Shown here: piece by piece, positions 12,973-22,138 of the stretch
Layout: every line of letters starts with the position of its first letter
Numbering within the stretch: the stretch's first letter is position 1
Source: an uncultured Pelagibacteraceae bacterium
GTDB lineage: Bacteria; Pseudomonadota; Alphaproteobacteria; Pelagibacterales; Pelagibacteraceae
Assembly: GCA_902588965.1 (NCBI GenBank)
Contig: CACIRD010000006.1
Coordinates: 40,326 to 104,325, forward strand
Direction: 5' to 3'
DNA: 64,000 nucleotides
The notes under the pieces: model-generated
Seen by the model: the letters and a program-made list of their open reading frames with translations, nothing else
Database searches by the model: none
What the model was told of the DNA's origin: nothing
Translations under genes and position numbers: made by a program

Positions 12973-13490
12973 TGAGTGAAATAACTAGATATAATTATTT
13001 TAGACTTTTTTTAGAAAAAATTCCAATTTTGTTATTAATCATTTCTGTATTAAATGAGTTTGATTTTAACTATTTAAACCTAAAATATTTTTCATTTAAT
13101 TTTCCATTTATTCTAATTTACTATTGGAGTTTAAAAAGATCTGGAAGCCTAGGATACGGCTTGATTTTTTTAAGCGGATTAATAAACGACGCTGTAGTTG
13201 GTTTGCCGATTGGAATAAGTGCTCTGGCATATTTGTTAATATGTGGATTTTCTGCATACTTAAGAAATATTACTTTAAGGCCAAATTTAATAAAAGATTG
13301 GTTTTTCTTTGGATTTACAATCTTGGTTGTTAATTCAATTATGTACGCAACTGTTAACTTATTTTTTGATATTAAAATTTTATATCCAAACGTTTTAGTA
13401 AATATTCTATTTACTTTTTTATTTTATGCAATTTTTAGTAATATTTTTGACTATTATCAAAAATTAACATTTGGTGGGACAAATGCTTAG
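12972..13490 (+). CDS. mreD: Rod-shape membrane protein MreD
   Basis: This 172-residue, very hydrophobic protein has about five transmembrane helices, and its segment LIFLSGLINDAVVGLPIGISALAYLL contains the family's conserved DxxxGxxxG-like stretch. MreD is a core member of the elongasome with MreC and RodA. Its identity rests on topology, that segment and position. It overlaps mreC by one base and mrdA by eight. Confidence 0.9.
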   Translation: MSEITRYNYFRLFLEKIPILLLIISVLNEFDFNYLNLKYFSFNFPFILIYYWSLKRSGSLGYGLIFLSGLINDAVVGLPIGISALAYLLICGFSAYLRNITLRPNLIKDWFFFGFTILVVNSIMYATVNLFFDIKILYPNVLVNILFTFLFYAIFSNIFDYYQKLTFGGTNA

Positions 13491-15450
13491 AGGTGGAGAA
13501 TCAAATGTTAGAAAATATAATACAATAAATAGAAGAGTTTTTATTTTATCAGTTGCTAAGGGTATAGTTTTTACAGGAATTATTGCAAGACTTTTTAGTT
13601 TACAAATTAGTGAAAACAAAAAGTATTTAACTCTTTCAGATAAGAATAGATTAAGAGAATGGAGATTACCACCAGTAAGAGGAGAATTTGAAGATTATTA
13701 TGGCAATGTTATAGCTGGAAACACAAAAGTTTATCAACTTCATGTAATTCCTGAACAAGTTGAAGATTTTAAATATTTAATGGTGAGGTTAAAAAATATT
13801 TTAAATTTATCAGATAAAAATTTTACAAAAATAATTAAGAAAAAGAGACAGCAAAAGTCGTGGGAAACTTTAATAATATCAGAAAATTTGACATGGGATC
13901 AATTTTCAAAAGTAAATTTTTATTTACATGAGCTAACAGGAGCTAAGCCTGTTTTATCAGTAGCCAGAAGTTATCCTTTTAAAGAAAATTATACACATGT
14001 TTTAGGATATGTAGCACAAGCAAGTCCAAAAGATTTGATAAATAATGAAAATATTAAAAACAAACATGTTCCAGGTTTGAGAGTAGGAAAGTCTGGTTTA
14101 GAAAAAACATTTGAAAATGATTTAATTGGGACCAATAGCGTTCAAAGATATGAGGTTAATGCTTATGGCAAAAGAGTTAAACAAATTAAATTTCAAGAAG
14201 GAGAAAAAGGGAAAAAGATTAAACTTACTGTTGATACTGAAGTTCAAAAACTTTGTAATGAACTTCTTTCTGATAGAGCTGGATCAATAAGCGTAATGGA
14301 TATTTACACTGGAGAAATTATTGCAATGCATTCATCACCTTCTTTCGATCCAAATCTTTTTTTATATGGAATTAGTAGGGATGATTGGAAAACAATTACT
14401 GAAAACCCATTAAAACCATTAATAAATAAAACAGTATCTGGATTATATGCACCTGGGTCAACAATTAAACCAATCGTGGCTCTTTCAGCTTTAGAAAATA
14501 ATATTATCTCACCAAATTTCAAAGTCAGATGTAATGGCAAAATAGAAATGTATGGACAAACATATCATTGTTGGAAAGACAAGGGTCATGGAATAGTAAA
14601 TTTAAGAGAGGCAATAAAACAATCATGTGACACATATTTTTATGAAATGTCTAGACGACTGGGTGTAGATAGACTTTTTGTAACCGCAACCAGATATGGA
14701 CTAGGAAACAGAGTATTTTCAAATTTATATTCCGAAGAAAAAAAAGGACTTATTCCATCAACAAAATGGAAAAAAAATAATATTGGATCTGGATGGCTTT
14801 TAGGAGAAACATTAATAACTGGAATTGGCCAAGGGTATGTTCAAACAACACCATTACAATTATGTCTTATGACCGCACAACTTGCAAATGGAGGATTTAA
14901 AATTTTCCCAAGAATCACAGTAGATAAAGATCAAGAAAGTTTAGAAAAAATAAAATATAAAATGGATGAAAGTCTTAAAACTGAAACAAAGGTTCAATCA
15001 TCAATTATAAGAAATGCAGAGGAAATTTTTAATCCTGGAGAAAAAGAATATACTAAACTTTTTAGGAACCAGGAAAACGTAAAATTTGTTTTAGAGTCTA
15101 TGTTTGCATCAACAAATGAATGGGGTGGAACTTCTTATAGATCTAGAATAGAAGATCCAAAATATCAGTTTGCTGGTAAAACAGGTACAGCACAGGTTAG
15201 AAAAATTACAAAAAAGCAAAGAGAATTAGACCTAACAACCGCAGACATACCATACAATGAAAGAGATCATGCTTGGTTTGTTGCTTTTGGACCTTACAAG
15301 GATCCAAGATATGCATTAAGTGTATTAGTTGAACATGGTGGATCAGGAAGTAAGGCAGCAGCTCCCCTTGCAAAAAAACTAATTAAAAAAATAGTAGATA
15401 GACATGAGGAAAGAGAAAAAATAAGAAAAAGAAATTTAATGGAAATTTAA
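13483..15450 (+). CDS. mrdA: Penicillin-binding protein 2 (elongasome transpeptidase)
   Basis: The frame is open from a TTG at 13471, but ATG 13483 is preferred, giving 655 residues and an eight-base overlap with mreD. After an N-terminal membrane anchor (FILSVAKGIVFTGIIARLF) come the PBP dimer domain and a transpeptidase domain with Ser326 in STIK, Ser381 in SCD and Lys566 in KTGTAQ. These are the three class B PBP motifs. It cross-links peptidoglycan during side-wall growth with RodA, whose gene starts directly at the next base. Length and order are canonical. Confidence 0.96.
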   Translation: MLRGGESNVRKYNTINRRVFILSVAKGIVFTGIIARLFSLQISENKKYLTLSDKNRLREWRLPPVRGEFEDYYGNVIAGNTKVYQLHVIPEQVEDFKYLMVRLKNILNLSDKNFTKIIKKKRQQKSWETLIISENLTWDQFSKVNFYLHELTGAKPVLSVARSYPFKENYTHVLGYVAQASPKDLINNENIKNKHVPGLRVGKSGLEKTFENDLIGTNSVQRYEVNAYGKRVKQIKFQEGEKGKKIKLTVDTEVQKLCNELLSDRAGSISVMDIYTGEIIAMHSSPSFDPNLFLYGISRDDWKTITENPLKPLINKTVSGLYAPGSTIKPIVALSALENNIISPNFKVRCNGKIEMYGQTYHCWKDKGHGIVNLREAIKQSCDTYFYEMSRRLGVDRLFVTATRYGLGNRVFSNLYSEEKKGLIPSTKWKKNNIGSGWLLGETLITGIGQGYVQTTPLQLCLMTAQLANGGFKIFPRITVDKDQESLEKIKYKMDESLKTETKVQSSIIRNAEEIFNPGEKEYTKLFRNQENVKFVLESMFASTNEWGGTSYRSRIEDPKYQFAGKTGTAQVRKITKKQRELDLTTADIPYNERDHAWFVAFGPYKDPRYALSVLVEHGGSGSKAAAPLAKKLIKKIVDRHEEREKIRKRNLMEI

Positions 15451-16575
15451 ATGTTTCAACAGTCATCATACAGCGAGCAATATACTTTTTTTCAAAAATT
15501 AAAATCTTTTGATTTTATTTTATTTATATGTATTTTTATTTTAGGATGTGTAAGCAACCTGTCGATGTACTCTACTGACGGCGGAGAGTTTCTATACCAC
15601 ACAAAAAGTCATTTAGTAAGATTTGCAATATTTTTTACCATGATGATTTTTTTATCATTTATAAATTTAAAATTTTGGCACAAAACTGCTTATTTATTTT
15701 ATGCAATTGTATTAGCTTTTTTAATTTGGGCATCTTTATATGGTATTACTGCCTCTGGATCTCAAAGATGGGTAAATTTATATTTTATAAATTTACAACC
15801 ATCTGAATTAATGAAAATTTCAATAATATTATGTTTTGCTAGATATTTTCACAGAGAACAAATAACCAGTGTAAATAATTTTAAAAATATAATTCTATCA
15901 ATGGCAATTTTAATAATGCCAGTTTTATTAGTGGTTAGTCAACCTGATCTTGGAACTGCAATTTTAATTGGTATAAGTGGAATAGTAGTTTTATGGTTAG
16001 CTGGTATAAATGTAAAATATTTCATTTACTCAAGTTTAGCATTAATAGTTTCCTTGCCTTTTGTTATTTCTTTGCTGAAACCTTACCAAAAATTGAGAAT
16101 ATTAACTTTTTTTAATCCTGATAGAGATCCTTTAGGGGCAGGCTATCAGATTATACAATCGAAAATTGCTATTGGTTCTGGTGGACTTGCTGGGAAAGGA
16201 TTTTTAAAAGGTACACAAAGTTATTTAGATTTTTTACCAGAAAAACATACAGATTTTATATTTACATTATTTTCAGAAGAGCAAGGCTTTGTAGGATCTA
16301 TTTTTTTATTGATTATATATGCAGTCTTAATTTTTAGAATTATAAAAATTGGATCAATATCGAGGAGCTATTTTGGTAGACTTTTTTGTTATGGTTTTGG
16401 TTCTGCAATATTTGTTTTTGTTACAGTTAACATGAGCATGGTTCTAGGCTTACTACCTATAGTTGGTTCTCCATTGCCTATCATGTCTTATGGAGGGTCT
16501 TCAATGCTAGCTACCATGATTGGACTGAGTATTGTTATGAGTACTAAAATTCACAGCAAACAAATCATAAACTAA
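15451..16575 (+). CDS. mrdB: RodA, SEDS-family peptidoglycan polymerase
   Basis: The 374-residue polytopic membrane protein has SEDS-family hallmarks: ASGSQRWVNL, LQPSELMKISIILCFARYF, VVSQPDLGTAILI, the loop YLDFLPEKHTDFIFTLFSEEQGFVGS and the late SPLPIMSYGGSS. RodA polymerises lipid II glycan strands in the elongasome, coupled to PBP2. It starts at the base after the mrdA stop, so the pair is translated together. The operon appears to end here, and the next gene has its own 65-base gap with TATAAT at 16591-16596. Confidence 0.96.
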   Translation: MFQQSSYSEQYTFFQKLKSFDFILFICIFILGCVSNLSMYSTDGGEFLYHTKSHLVRFAIFFTMMIFLSFINLKFWHKTAYLFYAIVLAFLIWASLYGITASGSQRWVNLYFINLQPSELMKISIILCFARYFHREQITSVNNFKNIILSMAILIMPVLLVVSQPDLGTAILIGISGIVVLWLAGINVKYFIYSSLALIVSLPFVISLLKPYQKLRILTFFNPDRDPLGAGYQIIQSKIAIGSGGLAGKGFLKGTQSYLDFLPEKHTDFIFTLFSEEQGFVGSIFLLIIYAVLIFRIIKIGSISRSYFGRLFCYGFGSAIFVFVTVNMSMVLGLLPIVGSPLPIMSYGGSSMLATMIGLSIVMSTKIHSKQIIN

Positions 16576-16640
16576 GTCACACTTTTTGATTATAATGTCG
16601 CGATTAATTCTGATGAAAGTTAATATATAAATATTTTTAA

Positions 16641-17879
16641 ATGAAAAAAATACGTATCGGTATAATCGGGGCGGGTATACAAGGCGTTTGTAGTGCTCTA
16701 TTTTTACAAAAAAAAGGATATGAAGTTATTTTATTTGACAGGGAAGATCCTGGAAAACAAGCAGCATCCTATGGCAATGCTGGACACTTTTCTCCTTACG
16801 CATCTATTCCATTGAATCGACCTGATATTTTAACAGATATTCCAGCAATGTTATTAAGTTCAACTGGCCCACTAGCCCTTAGATGGAATTATGTTCCTAA
16901 AATGATTCCTTGGTTTTTAAAATTTATAAAAAGTTGTACAACAAAAAATATGATGCACACAGCTAAGTACATGCATCAAATACTAGATCTTGCCCTTCCA
17001 GCTTACGATGAACTTTTCGAAGAAGTTGATTTGACAGGCCTGGTAGAAAATAATGGAATTATGTACATATGGAATGATCAAAATTTAAAGAGCAGGGAAC
17101 TAGAAATTAAAATTAGAGATGAGATAGGAGCAGATCAGCAGCTTTTAAATAAAAAAGAAATTCACGATTTAGAGCCAAATATAAAAAAAATTTACCATGG
17201 AGGTGTTTTTTATAAACAAGCTAAACATGCAAAAAATCCTGGAAAAATTTGGCTTAGATTATTTGAGCATTTTAAAAAACAAGGTGGTACTTTCCTTAAA
17301 TTTAATATTAACGAGCTAAACTTTGATGAAGATAAACCAGTTATTAGATCTGAGACTCAAAGATTTGTTTTTGATAAATTAGTAATAGCATGCGGAGCTT
17401 TTTCAAAAAAATTAACAGACAAACTACATGAAAATATACCCTTGGATACGGAGAGAGGATATCACATTCATTTTAAAGGCTGTGATCATTTAATTTCAAG
17501 ACCTGTAGTATTTCAAAATAGAGGTTTCGGAATGACACCTATGGAACAAGGATTAAGAGTAGTCGGTACAGTTGAGTTTGGAGGTTTGCAAAATCCTCCT
17601 AGCAAAGGTAGAATTAAAAACTTAATAAATAATGCAAAATATCTTTTAGATGGTTTGCCTGAACATGAAGATGAATGGTTAGGTTTTAGGCCAACTTTAC
17701 CAGATTATTTGCCAGTAATTGGACCTTCTAAAAATTATAAAAACGTTTTTTATTCCTTTGGACATCATCATTTGGGTTGGACATTAGGAGCAATATCAGG
17801 GAAAATAATTTCAAGAATGATATCAAACGAAAATACAAATTTAGAACTAAGTCCATATAGTTCTTTAAGGTTTAAATAA
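16641..17879 (+). CDS. FAD-dependent amino acid oxidoreductase, DadA-like
   Basis: This 412-residue member of the DAO family has the dinucleotide-binding GAGIQGVCSALFLQKKGYEV at the N-terminus, FGNAGHFSPYA-like YGNAGHFSPYAS, and the C-terminal GFRPTLPDYLPVIGPS. That arrangement is typical of the D-amino acid dehydrogenase small subunit DadA, which oxidises D-amino acids to keto acids, ammonia and reduced quinone carriers at the membrane. Glycine or N-methyl-amino-acid oxidases in the same family cannot be excluded. An EamA permease starts at the base after the stop, suggesting linked substrate transport. A perfect TATAAT lies 45 bases upstream of the start. Confidence 0.8.
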   Translation: MKKIRIGIIGAGIQGVCSALFLQKKGYEVILFDREDPGKQAASYGNAGHFSPYASIPLNRPDILTDIPAMLLSSTGPLALRWNYVPKMIPWFLKFIKSCTTKNMMHTAKYMHQILDLALPAYDELFEEVDLTGLVENNGIMYIWNDQNLKSRELEIKIRDEIGADQQLLNKKEIHDLEPNIKKIYHGGVFYKQAKHAKNPGKIWLRLFEHFKKQGGTFLKFNINELNFDEDKPVIRSETQRFVFDKLVIACGAFSKKLTDKLHENIPLDTERGYHIHFKGCDHLISRPVVFQNRGFGMTPMEQGLRVVGTVEFGGLQNPPSKGRIKNLINNAKYLLDGLPEHEDEWLGFRPTLPDYLPVIGPSKNYKNVFYSFGHHHLGWTLGAISGKIISRMISNENTNLELSPYSSLRFK

Positions 17880-18785
17880 GTGAGTTATAAAATAAATTTT
17901 GCTTACTTTTTTTTATTCTTGGCAGTATTTTTTTGGGCAGGTAATTTTATAGTTGGTAAATTTGCAAGTTACTATGAAATACCACCCTTCTCTTTAAATT
18001 TTTACAGATGGTTCTTTGCTTGGATTATATTAATACCTTTTACATTTAAAGAAATATTATTAAAAAAAAATTATATATTACAAAATTATAAATTTTATAT
18101 TTTATTAGGTATTACTAGTGTCACTATTTTTAATTCTATAGTTTACTACTCACTCAACTTTACACAAGTTATTAGTGGTGTTTTGATGATATCGACAATC
18201 CCTGTTATGATAATGTTTATTTCTTGGATTTTAAAAATTGAAAAAACAAATATTTTCCAAATTTTAGGTGTTATATTTTCTTTTATAGGAGTGTCTTTAA
18301 TTGTCACAAAAGCAAATTTAAACATAATCTTAAATTTAGATTTTAATAAAGGAGATTTAACAATGGTTATAGCTATGATTTCCTGGGCAACATATTCTGC
18401 TTTATTAAAAAAAAGAAAACATGAGCTTTCACAACTATCATTACTTCAGGTTATTATAACTTTTGGATTAATATTTTTAATACCAATTTATATTACTGAA
18501 TATAATTTTGGTTTTAAAATTAATATTGATCAGCCATTTATATTGGTATTAATTTATGTAGTTTTATTCCCTGGACTGGCATCTTTTATTTGTTGGATCA
18601 AAGGCATATCAATGATTGGACCAAACAGATCAGGCGTTTTTCTTCATCTTATGCCTATTCTTAGTGCTTGCATGGCAATGATTATCTTTAAAGAAAAATT
18701 TATGCTATTTCATATATTAGGAGCAATTTTTATTTTGATTGGTATAATTTTGTCTAATAAGTCAATTAAGTATGAAAAAAAATAA
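17880..18785 (+). CDS. EamA/DMT-family permease
   Basis: The 301-residue protein starts at GTG directly after the previous stop and has about ten transmembrane helices in two repeats. Both EamA halves show the usual start pattern (FLAVFFWAGNFIVGKFA and, in repeat two, GDLTMVIAMISWATYSALLKK). The family exports or imports amino acids, nucleotides and other metabolites. Being fused in operon with the DadA-like enzyme hints at an amino-acid-related substrate. It overlaps msrB by 14 bases. Confidence 0.88.
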   Translation: MSYKINFAYFFLFLAVFFWAGNFIVGKFASYYEIPPFSLNFYRWFFAWIILIPFTFKEILLKKNYILQNYKFYILLGITSVTIFNSIVYYSLNFTQVISGVLMISTIPVMIMFISWILKIEKTNIFQILGVIFSFIGVSLIVTKANLNIILNLDFNKGDLTMVIAMISWATYSALLKKRKHELSQLSLLQVIITFGLIFLIPIYITEYNFGFKINIDQPFILVLIYVVLFPGLASFICWIKGISMIGPNRSGVFLHLMPILSACMAMIIFKEKFMLFHILGAIFILIGIILSNKSIKYEKK

Positions 18786-19140
18786 AACTTTATTATCATC
18801 TGAACAAAAATTAGTTCTTTTTGAAGAAGGAACCGAAAGACCAGGGTCTAGCGAACTAAATAATGAAAAACGTACAGGAAGTTATTATTGTGTAAATTGC
18901 GAAACTAAACTGTTTGATTCTAAATCAAAATATGAAAGTGGATCAGGATGGCCGTCTTTTTTTGAGTGTTTACCCAATGTATTTGACACTAAAACAGATA
19001 ACCATTTAGGATACCCAAGAACAGAGTACCATTGTAAAAATTGTGGTGGTCATCACGGACATCTATTTGACGATGGTCCTCAGCCTACCGGTAAAAGATA
19101 TTGCAATAATGGAATTTGCTTAATTTTTAAACCAGATTAA
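18772..19140 (+). CDS. msrB: Peptide-methionine (R)-S-oxide reductase
   Basis: The 122-residue protein has two zinc CxxC pairs (CVNCETKLF and CKNCGGHHGHLFDDGP), SGSGWPSFFE, and the catalytic segment GKRYCNNGICL with the active-site Cys in RYC. It repairs R-methionine sulfoxide in proteins using thioredoxin. The C-terminus is a little shorter than in E. coli. It overlaps the EamA gene at its start and converges with grxC over 14 bases at its end. Confidence 0.95.
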   Translation: MKKNKTLLSSEQKLVLFEEGTERPGSSELNNEKRTGSYYCVNCETKLFDSKSKYESGSGWPSFFECLPNVFDTKTDNHLGYPRTEYHCKNCGGHHGHLFDDGPQPTGKRYCNNGICLIFKPD

Positions 19141-19387
19141 TTAATTTTTTAAGTTCCCCAGTTTTTTCTAAAGCTCTTAATTCCATGTACCCACCAATAT
19201 GCTTATTTCCAAAAAAAATTTGAGGAATAGTCATTTTACCATTAGATTTTTTAATCATTTCATCTCTGAGACTATCTTTTGATGAAATATCTATTTCTTG
19301 AAACTTGATGTTATTTCTTGAAAACAGTCTTTTTGCAGCATCACAAAAATTACAGAGTGGCCCGGTATACATGACGATATTTTTCAT
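19127..19387 (-). CDS. grxC: Glutaredoxin 3
   Basis: The 86-residue thioredoxin-fold protein has the redox motif CNFC at residues 12-15 (GPLCNFCDAAKRL), the cis-Pro segment MTIPQIFFGNKHIGG and the GGYMEL that contacts glutathione. It reduces disulfides and glutathionylated proteins. CNFC replaces the common CPYC; the Pro-to-Asn change at the second position is unusual. It lies 22 bases downstream of a frameshifted small ORF on the same strand and converges with msrB, another redox-repair gene. Confidence 0.93.
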   Translation of the reverse strand: MKNIVMYTGPLCNFCDAAKRLFSRNNIKFQEIDISSKDSLRDEMIKKSNGKMTIPQIFFGNKHIGGYMELRALEKTGELKKLINLV

Positions 19388-19409
19388 AATTATTTAAATA
19401 CCACCATAA

Positions 19410-19594
19410 TTAAACATTTTTTCTATCTTTTCTATAAGGATCATAAGACCCATTCTGGTCAATTTTTTTTAAAATTGCGCATTTTTCAAAATAATATTTG
19501 ATGCAAAATACAACTGAATATGGTATTAATCGTTTGATAGTCCTTTTTAACCATCTTTAGCTCCCGGTTTATTAGGACTATCAAAAAACCCCAT
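19410..19594 (-). pseudogene. Small ORF (about 61 residues) apparently broken by a -1 frameshift
   Basis: From ATG at 19594 the minus strand reads MGFFDSPNKPGAKDG and stops at TAA (19549-19547). The frame shifted by one base continues without stop as WLKRTIKRLIPYSVVFC and ends NGSYDPYRKDRKNV at the stop at 19410-19412. The whole span is 185 bases, one short of 62 codons, as a single-base deletion would give. The second part looks protein-like: a basic stretch, a hydrophobic patch, then a charged tail. I do not recognise the family. A sequencing error, a true pseudogene or programmed slippage are all possible. An 11-bp inverted repeat (19533-19543 / 19575-19585) encloses the shift site. Confidence 0.45.
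19533..19585. repeat. Perfect 11-bp inverted repeat with nested 4-bp stem
   Basis: TTTGATAGTCC (19533-19543) and GGACTATCAAA (19575-19585) are perfectly complementary. Inside the 31-base spacer, AACC (19549-19552) and GGTT (19566-19569) can pair again. It is the strongest structure in the 374-base gap between grxC and the next gene. It lacks a T-run typical of a terminator after either arm, apart from TTTTTT preceding it on the minus strand. It may be an RNA structure in the small ORF's mRNA or an operator site. Confidence 0.5.
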
Positions 19595-19646
19595 TTTTAT
19601 TAGATTATTATGTTGTATTTAAGCAACAGATTTTAAAAAAGTAAAA

Positions 19647-19676
19647 TTGACTATGGTTTTTCAAGAATATTATAAA
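19647..19676 (+). promoter_or_regulatory. Candidate promoter of the outer-membrane-like protein gene
   Basis: TTGACT (19647-19652) and TATAAA (19671-19676) are spaced 18 bases, predicting a start near 19683 and a leader of about 78 bases. The leader holds ATTAAA-aacgtc-TTTAAT and a perfect 16-base palindrome ATAATTTATAAATTAT (19728-19743), although such palindromes are likely in AT-rich DNA. An AGGA ribosome site at 19751-19754 precedes the ATG at 19762. Confidence 0.45.
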
Positions 19677-19761
19677 GAATCGTGTTAATAGTTACCTTGA
19701 TTTTGGACATTAAAAACGTCTTTAATCATAATTTATAAATTATATAATTTAGGAATTAAGT

Positions 19762-20448
19762 ATGAAAAAGATATTAATAACGTTAATTTCTGTGTTTACT
19801 TTTATGGCATCTGCGCAAGCCTTAGAAGTTATGAATAGAGCAATAGGATTAAACATTTCTACAAACTCTATCGACACAAACGTTAAGGATGACATCGACT
19901 CTAACGGAACGACTAACACTACAAAAGATATAACTAATGATATCAATGTGGGATCTCTTTTTGGCGAGATAAGCATAGGTAATGGTGGAACTGGTATGTT
20001 AACTATCGGTGTAGACTATATACCTTTTGATGCTGAAATGGATGCAAGGTCTACTACTCAGAGTTCATTGAAAGCTGCAGGTGATGGTGCTGCAACTTCA
20101 GGTACTAACAGTGGTAATGTAGAAGTGTCAGGACACACTACACTCTACCTAAGACCAACAGTAAATATATCAGATACATTTTCAGTTTTTGCAACATACG
20201 GTGTAATAACTGCTGATGCAGAGTCACAAATCAAATCAGTGTCATCAACTGATAAGACTGTAACTCAAACGATCGATGGTGAGAAAATAGGTTTAGGAAT
20301 TAGAAGAAATGGAGATGCAGGATTTGTTCAAATAGAACTTTCTGAAACAGATTATGATCCAATTTCTGCTACTACATCTAACTCAACAAGAGTAACGGCT
20401 GATATTGATACTCAAGCGATAACATTATCGTTAGGTAAGTCATTCTAA
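19762..20448 (+). CDS. Putative outer-membrane beta-barrel protein
   Basis: The 228-residue protein starts with a signal peptide (MKKILITLISVFTFMASAQA, cleaved after AQA). It then shows alternating polar and hydrophobic strands separated by Thr/Ser/Asn/Asp-rich loops, and ends TLSLGKSF, with the C-terminal Phe that BAM recognises. No catalytic motif is visible and I do not recognise a specific family. It stands alone between its own promoter and a strong terminator, the layout of an abundant surface protein. Base use is somewhat less AT-biased than the neighbours, in line with high expression. An OmpA/OmpW-like small barrel is the best guess. Confidence 0.7.
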   Translation: MKKILITLISVFTFMASAQALEVMNRAIGLNISTNSIDTNVKDDIDSNGTTNTTKDITNDINVGSLFGEISIGNGGTGMLTIGVDYIPFDAEMDARSTTQSSLKAAGDGAATSGTNSGNVEVSGHTTLYLRPTVNISDTFSVFATYGVITADAESQIKSVSSTDKTVTQTIDGEKIGLGIRRNGDAGFVQIELSETDYDPISATTSNSTRVTADIDTQAITLSLGKSF

Positions 20449-20467
20449 ATATAGATTTTAACTATTT

Positions 20468-20499
20468 AAAAAAAGCCCTCCAAGGAGGGCTTTTTTTTT
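20468..20499 (+). terminator. Rho-independent terminator after the outer-membrane protein gene
   Basis: AAAAAAAGCCCTC (20468-20480), loop CAAG, then GAGGGCTTTTTTTTT form a GC-rich stem closed by an A/T extension with nine Ts. It is the strongest terminator on the plus strand here and separates the barrel gene from proC. Confidence 0.93.
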
Positions 20500-20563
20500 G
20501 AGTGTAATAAAAAACAAATTCTTACTATTTAGTTAGAATTAATGATAATAATAGTTTAACTTT

Positions 20564-21334
20564 ATGAAATTGGGATTTATTGGAACAGGAAATATTAGTT
20601 CTGATGTTATAAATGGAATTTGTAGATCTAGAATTTCTTTCAAAAAAATTACTATATCACCAAGAAATAAAAAGAAAGCTCAAAAATTAAAAAAAAAATT
20701 TAAAAAAATCATTATTGCAAAAAGCAACCAAGAAGTAATTAATAAATCTGATTGGATTTTTTTGGGAGTTCTACCAGAGGTAGGTGAAAAAATATTACCC
20801 AAATTAAAGTTTAAATCTAATCAAACAATAGTGAGTTTTATTTCTACCATAAGTTATTCAAAGCTCAAAAAAATTATTAAAAAAAAAACAACTATAGTAC
20901 GAGCTATACCTATGCCCCCAATTGCTTTAGGCAAAGGACCTGTACCTATTTTTCCACCAAATAAAAAAGTGAAAAATTTTTTTAATAAAATTGGCACTAC
21001 AATTGAAATAAAAAGTGAAAAACTATCTCAAAATTTTTGGGCAATTTCTGGATCAATGGCATCATTTTACGAGTTATTAAAAATTTTATCAGATTGGTTA
21101 GTAAAGAAAAAATTAAAAAGGAATCAAGCACAAAAATACATCACATCCCTCTATTCTGCTCTAGCCGAACTAGCAGTAGCAAATTCGTCTAGGGATTTAA
21201 AATATTTTGTTACAGAGTCCCAAACTCCTGGTGGTCTTAATTGGCAAGGTGTTAATGAACTTAGAAAAGCTGGATATTTTAAATTTTTAGAAAAAACTAT
21301 TAATAATATTTTAAAGAGATTAAATAAAGTATAG
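20564..21334 (+). CDS. proC: Pyrroline-5-carboxylate reductase family protein
   Basis: The 256-residue protein has an N-terminal Rossmann motif GFIGTGNISSDVINGI and VRAIPMPPIALGKGP, matching the VRxMPN-like ProC loop. Its C-terminal helical domain contains TESQTPGGLNWQGVNELRKAGYF, in place of the ProC signature VTSPGGTT. ProC reduces pyrroline-5-carboxylate to proline. Divergence in the signature means a related imine or ketimine reductase is possible. The liv transport genes begin six bases later, so it probably leads that operon. Confidence 0.75.
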   Translation: MKLGFIGTGNISSDVINGICRSRISFKKITISPRNKKKAQKLKKKFKKIIIAKSNQEVINKSDWIFLGVLPEVGEKILPKLKFKSNQTIVSFISTISYSKLKKIIKKKTTIVRAIPMPPIALGKGPVPIFPPNKKVKNFFNKIGTTIEIKSEKLSQNFWAISGSMASFYELLKILSDWLVKKKLKRNQAQKYITSLYSALAELAVANSSRDLKYFVTESQTPGGLNWQGVNELRKAGYFKFLEKTINNILKRLNKV

Positions 21335-21340
21335 TTTTCC

Positions 21341-22138
21341 ATGCAACCTGAATTAAATATTTTAGAAATAGAAAACCTTTCAAAATATTTTGGAGGTCTC
21401 GCTGCAGTATCAAACTGTTCTTTAAAAATAAAAAAAGGAACAGTTACAGGAATAATAGGTCCAAATGGATCTGGAAAAACAACTTTATTTAATTTAATTG
21501 CTGGAAATTTGAAAACCACAAATGGAAATGTGTTTTTTAATAAAGAGAATATTACAAACTTTCCGTCATATCAGCTTTTTTCAAAAGGTTTACTTAGAAC
21601 TTTCCAAATAGCGCATGAATTCACTAATTTGACGGTACTAGAAAATTTAATGATGGTCCCTGGAAATCAATCAGGTGAAAATTTAGTGACAGCATTATTA
21701 AAACCTAAGCTAGTTGAAAAAGAGGAAGAAAATATAAAAGCAAAAGCTCTAGATGTAATAGAGTTTTTAAATTTAAAACATCTTGCCAATGAACTTGCAG
21801 GAAATCTATCAGGTGGACAAAAAAAACTTTTAGAACTTGGAAGAACTATGATGGTTGATGCAAAATTAGTTTTGTTAGATGAAGTGGGAGCTGGGGTAAA
21901 CCGGACTTTACTTAAAGATTTAGGTACGGCGATTCTAAGACTTAATAAAGAAAAAGGTTACACTTTTTGTATGATTGAACATGATATAGATTTTATTAGC
22001 AGAATGTGTAATCCAGTAATTGTTATGTCAGAAGGATCTGTTTTATTTGAGGGAACATCTGAAGAAGTCAAAAAAAATGAACGTGTTATTGAAAGTTATT
22101 TAGGACGTGCAAATAAAAAAGAGAACGGGATAAACTAA
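21341..22138 (+). CDS. livG: Branched-chain amino acid-type ABC transporter ATPase LivG
   Basis: The 265-residue ATPase has Walker A GPNGSGKTT at 40-48, signature LSGGQKKLLELGRTMM, Walker B LVLLDEVGAGVN and the long-arm insertion of the LivG subfamily, ending EGTSEEVKKNERVIESYLGR. It energises import with LivF, LivH and LivM. In the Walker B region the usual DEPxAG reads DEVGAG. The stop overlaps the livF ATG by one base. Confidence 0.94.
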   Translation: MQPELNILEIENLSKYFGGLAAVSNCSLKIKKGTVTGIIGPNGSGKTTLFNLIAGNLKTTNGNVFFNKENITNFPSYQLFSKGLLRTFQIAHEFTNLTVLENLMMVPGNQSGENLVTALLKPKLVEKEEENIKAKALDVIEFLNLKHLANELAGNLSGGQKKLLELGRTMMVDAKLVLLDEVGAGVNRTLLKDLGTAILRLNKEKGYTFCMIEHDIDFISRMCNPVIVMSEGSVLFEGTSEEVKKNERVIESYLGRANKKENGIN

